Shown piece after piece: positions 63,780-64,000 of a stretch of DNA of 64,000 nucleotides; the stretch's first letter is position 1; each line of letters starts with the position of its first letter. Location: IMG/VR virus record IMGVR_UViG_3300031963_000102, positions 1-64,000 of that record, one strand, 5' to 3'. The translations under genes were made by a program, and so were the position numbers. The notes beneath the pieces are model-generated. The model was not told where the DNA came from. It saw only the letters and a program-made list of their open reading frames with translations, and made no database searches. The stretch comes from a virus.

Positions 63780-64000
63780 CAACACCGTTCAAACCTGGCA
63801 CTCTTGTGAAAGCCACGGAGCGTGCTGGCGGCAGTTCATTCTGGAAGACACCAAACATCAACGATCCCCGTAGACACGGAAGAGTTCGAGCTGGTGACGT
63901 GTTCTTGGTTCTGGAGGACGTTTCCAGCGGCGACCTGTTGCATGTTGTTGACCGAGCTGGTAATGTTGGGTTTGTTCCCGATTCTGCTGGCGGAGGGAGC
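63776..64000 (+). CDS. PGKLYR-family small protein, cut by right edge
   Basis: Starts at ATG 63776 (ATGA). MTTPFKPGTLVKATERAG, GDVFLVLEDVSSGD, DRAGNVGFVPDS, and the reading frame runs off the window at 64000. The array therefore continues to the right. Its start is nearly identical to the gene at 63295. Confidence 0.65.
   Translation, partial: MTTPFKPGTLVKATERAGGSSFWKTPNINDPRRHGRVRAGDVFLVLEDVSSGDLLHVVDRAGNVGFVPDSAGGGS

Overview
The window is part of the genome of a large contractile-tailed (T4-like, probably jumbo) bacteriophage. The evidence is a gp25-like baseplate wedge protein followed by a gp6-like one, a run of very large Ser/Thr/Asn-rich virion proteins with lectin-like and fibronectin-like modules, a gp4-like head-completion nuclease, a RuvC-like resolvase and a thymidylate synthase. 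The host is not stated by the sequence. A phage-encoded lipoprotein with a long Asp/Ala/Val-rich linker and a discoidin-type domain looks like lipoproteins of Myxococcota, so a myxobacterial host is my best guess (inference).

Layout. (1) 1-25907, plus strand: tightly packed virion genes, mostly baseplate and tail, many with overlapping stop and start codons. (2) 26032-33013, plus strand: head-completion nuclease, five small family genes, a 40-codon ORF, RuvC-like resolvase, then three paralogous proteins with a shared N-terminal domain and a pentapeptide-like beta-helix tail. (3) 32997-49270, minus strand: read from right to left, one small family gene, an amidoligase, twelve small family genes, a lipoprotein, about thirty-one more small family genes, three unknown or Dps-like genes, a ParB-like protein and three tandem ADP-ribosyltransferases. 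(4) 49287-51757, plus strand: two more virion-type genes. (5) 51908-64000, plus strand: small family genes interleaved with a tiny membrane protein, a larger membrane protein, a zinc ribbon, HNH nuclease, thymidylate synthase and Cys-rich proteins, then an almost uninterrupted run of family genes to the right edge.

The most striking content is one family of small proteins (about 60-135 residues) with nearly 80 members in this window on both strands. The core pattern is an N-terminal PGKLYR-like motif, a hydrophobic VLVLE-like strand, a DG turn near the end, and a final DWEEV-like motif. This resembles an SH3-like small barrel (inference). Neighbours are usually translationally coupled through ATGA or GTGA overlaps. 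I call it the PGKLYR family below; I do not know a function.

A second striking feature is a recurring promoter: a 9-10 bp block (GAATAATGG or GAATATTCC), a TTGAnA-like -35, usually exactly 17 bp, and a TATACT-like -10. At seven sites the start ATG lies 6-7 bp after the -10, so the transcripts should be leaderless or nearly so. The signature occurs only in the accessory regions and led me to an otherwise hidden 30-codon membrane protein gene.

No tRNA, CRISPR array, insertion sequence or convincing intrinsic terminator was seen. No gene-free stretch exceeds 300 bases.
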